Positions 63,980 to 64,000 of a stretch of 64,000 nt of DNA are shown here, one piece after another; position 1 is the stretch's first letter; every line of letters begins with the position of its first letter. The notes below the pieces were generated by a model. That model saw nothing but the letters and a program-made list of their open reading frames with translations, searched no databases and was not told the origin of the DNA. The stretch is taken from contig CM034243.1 of the NCBI GenBank assembly GCA_019916065.1, positions 23,958,147-24,022,146 on the forward strand. Direction: 5' to 3'. A program made the translations under genes and the position numbers. Origin of the DNA: Vitellaria paradoxa (Eukaryota; Streptophyta; Magnoliopsida; Ericales; Sapotaceae).

Positions 63980-64000
63980 CTCAGTAGGAGAGAAGGGGCC

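Larger units (their letters stand above)
58580..64000 (-). mobile_element. degraded Ty1/copia element, runs off the window
   Basis: The 3' LTR is at 58580-58760 (TGTTGGAAATAAGG outward end), next to a purine tract (AAGGGGAG on the minus strand). Then in reverse order come RNase H, RT, integrase, GAG-pre-integrase and protease; gag and the 5' LTR are outside. The frame is broken throughout. An hAT MITE interrupts RNase H and about 1.3 kb of unrelated DNA separates protease from integrase. Confidence 0.85.

Noticed and set aside
1..64000. CRISPR arrays, bacterial operons, tRNA or rRNA genes
   Set aside because: Tandem repeats present are degenerate plant repeats without regular spacers; no cloverleaf or rRNA-like sequence was seen by eye.

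Overview
The window is nuclear DNA of a flowering plant, most likely a eudicot. The protein-coding genes have GT-AG introns, intergenic DNA is very AT-rich, and Ty3/gypsy, Ty1/copia, L1, RTE, SINE and MITE-type elements are abundant. I cannot name the species from sequence alone. No bacterial features, CRISPR arrays, tRNA or rRNA genes were seen.

Three host loci can be supported. (1) A plus-strand gene at 7405-33207 encodes a plastid-type, circularly permuted YqeH/NOA1/BPG2-family GTPase of 585 aa in three exons. Its first intron is about 22.7 kb and is mostly stacked retroelements. (2) A plus-strand gene at 45432-54491 encodes a Mn-type cation diffusion facilitator of the MTP9/MTP10 group, 408 aa in seven exons; all splice phases close in frame. 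(3) The last exon of a minus-strand DnaJ-type cysteine-rich zinc-finger protein lies at 57039-57169. Its upstream exons were not found, and a copia element starts about 1.4 kb upstream of it.

Layout: 1-3000 is degraded Tat/Ogre/Athila-like gypsy DNA. 3000-6660 is AT-rich filler with local duplications. A 550-bp MULE-type inverted-repeat MITE with a 9-bp target duplication (6669-7218) sits just upstream of the GTPase gene. Intron 1 (8644-31372) holds, in order: a GGT-rich minisatellite; a 5'-truncated RTE LINE with an 18-bp duplication (10603-11896); a Myb/SANT-like pseudogene; an L1 LINE split by a chromodomain gypsy element (13366-19309, paired 378-bp LTRs, itself carrying an organelle-like insert in its integrase); and a copia element (22814-30125, duplication gtttt) that contains a SINE and a second, truncated gypsy element. 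33830-45000 is intergenic and dominated by inverted-repeat elements, the largest a nested palindromic complex at about 40757-45030 that ends about 400 bp before the MTP start codon. The MTP introns carry an hAT-like MITE, LTR-like and other repeats. 54810-55470 is an hAT-type MITE nested in another MITE. 58580 to the window end is a degraded minus-strand copia element with an hAT MITE in its RNase H and an unidentified insert of about 1.3 kb between its protease and integrase regions.

I found no convincing undescribed multi-gene system. The most informative signals are the nested-insertion chronology inside one intron, a SINE and an RTE LINE sharing a 3' tail in the same intron, MITEs close to both gene promoters, a coding-like stretch just after the GTPase stop codon, and the orphan DnaJ-type exon. 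All element names come from motif recognition by eye; no database search was run.
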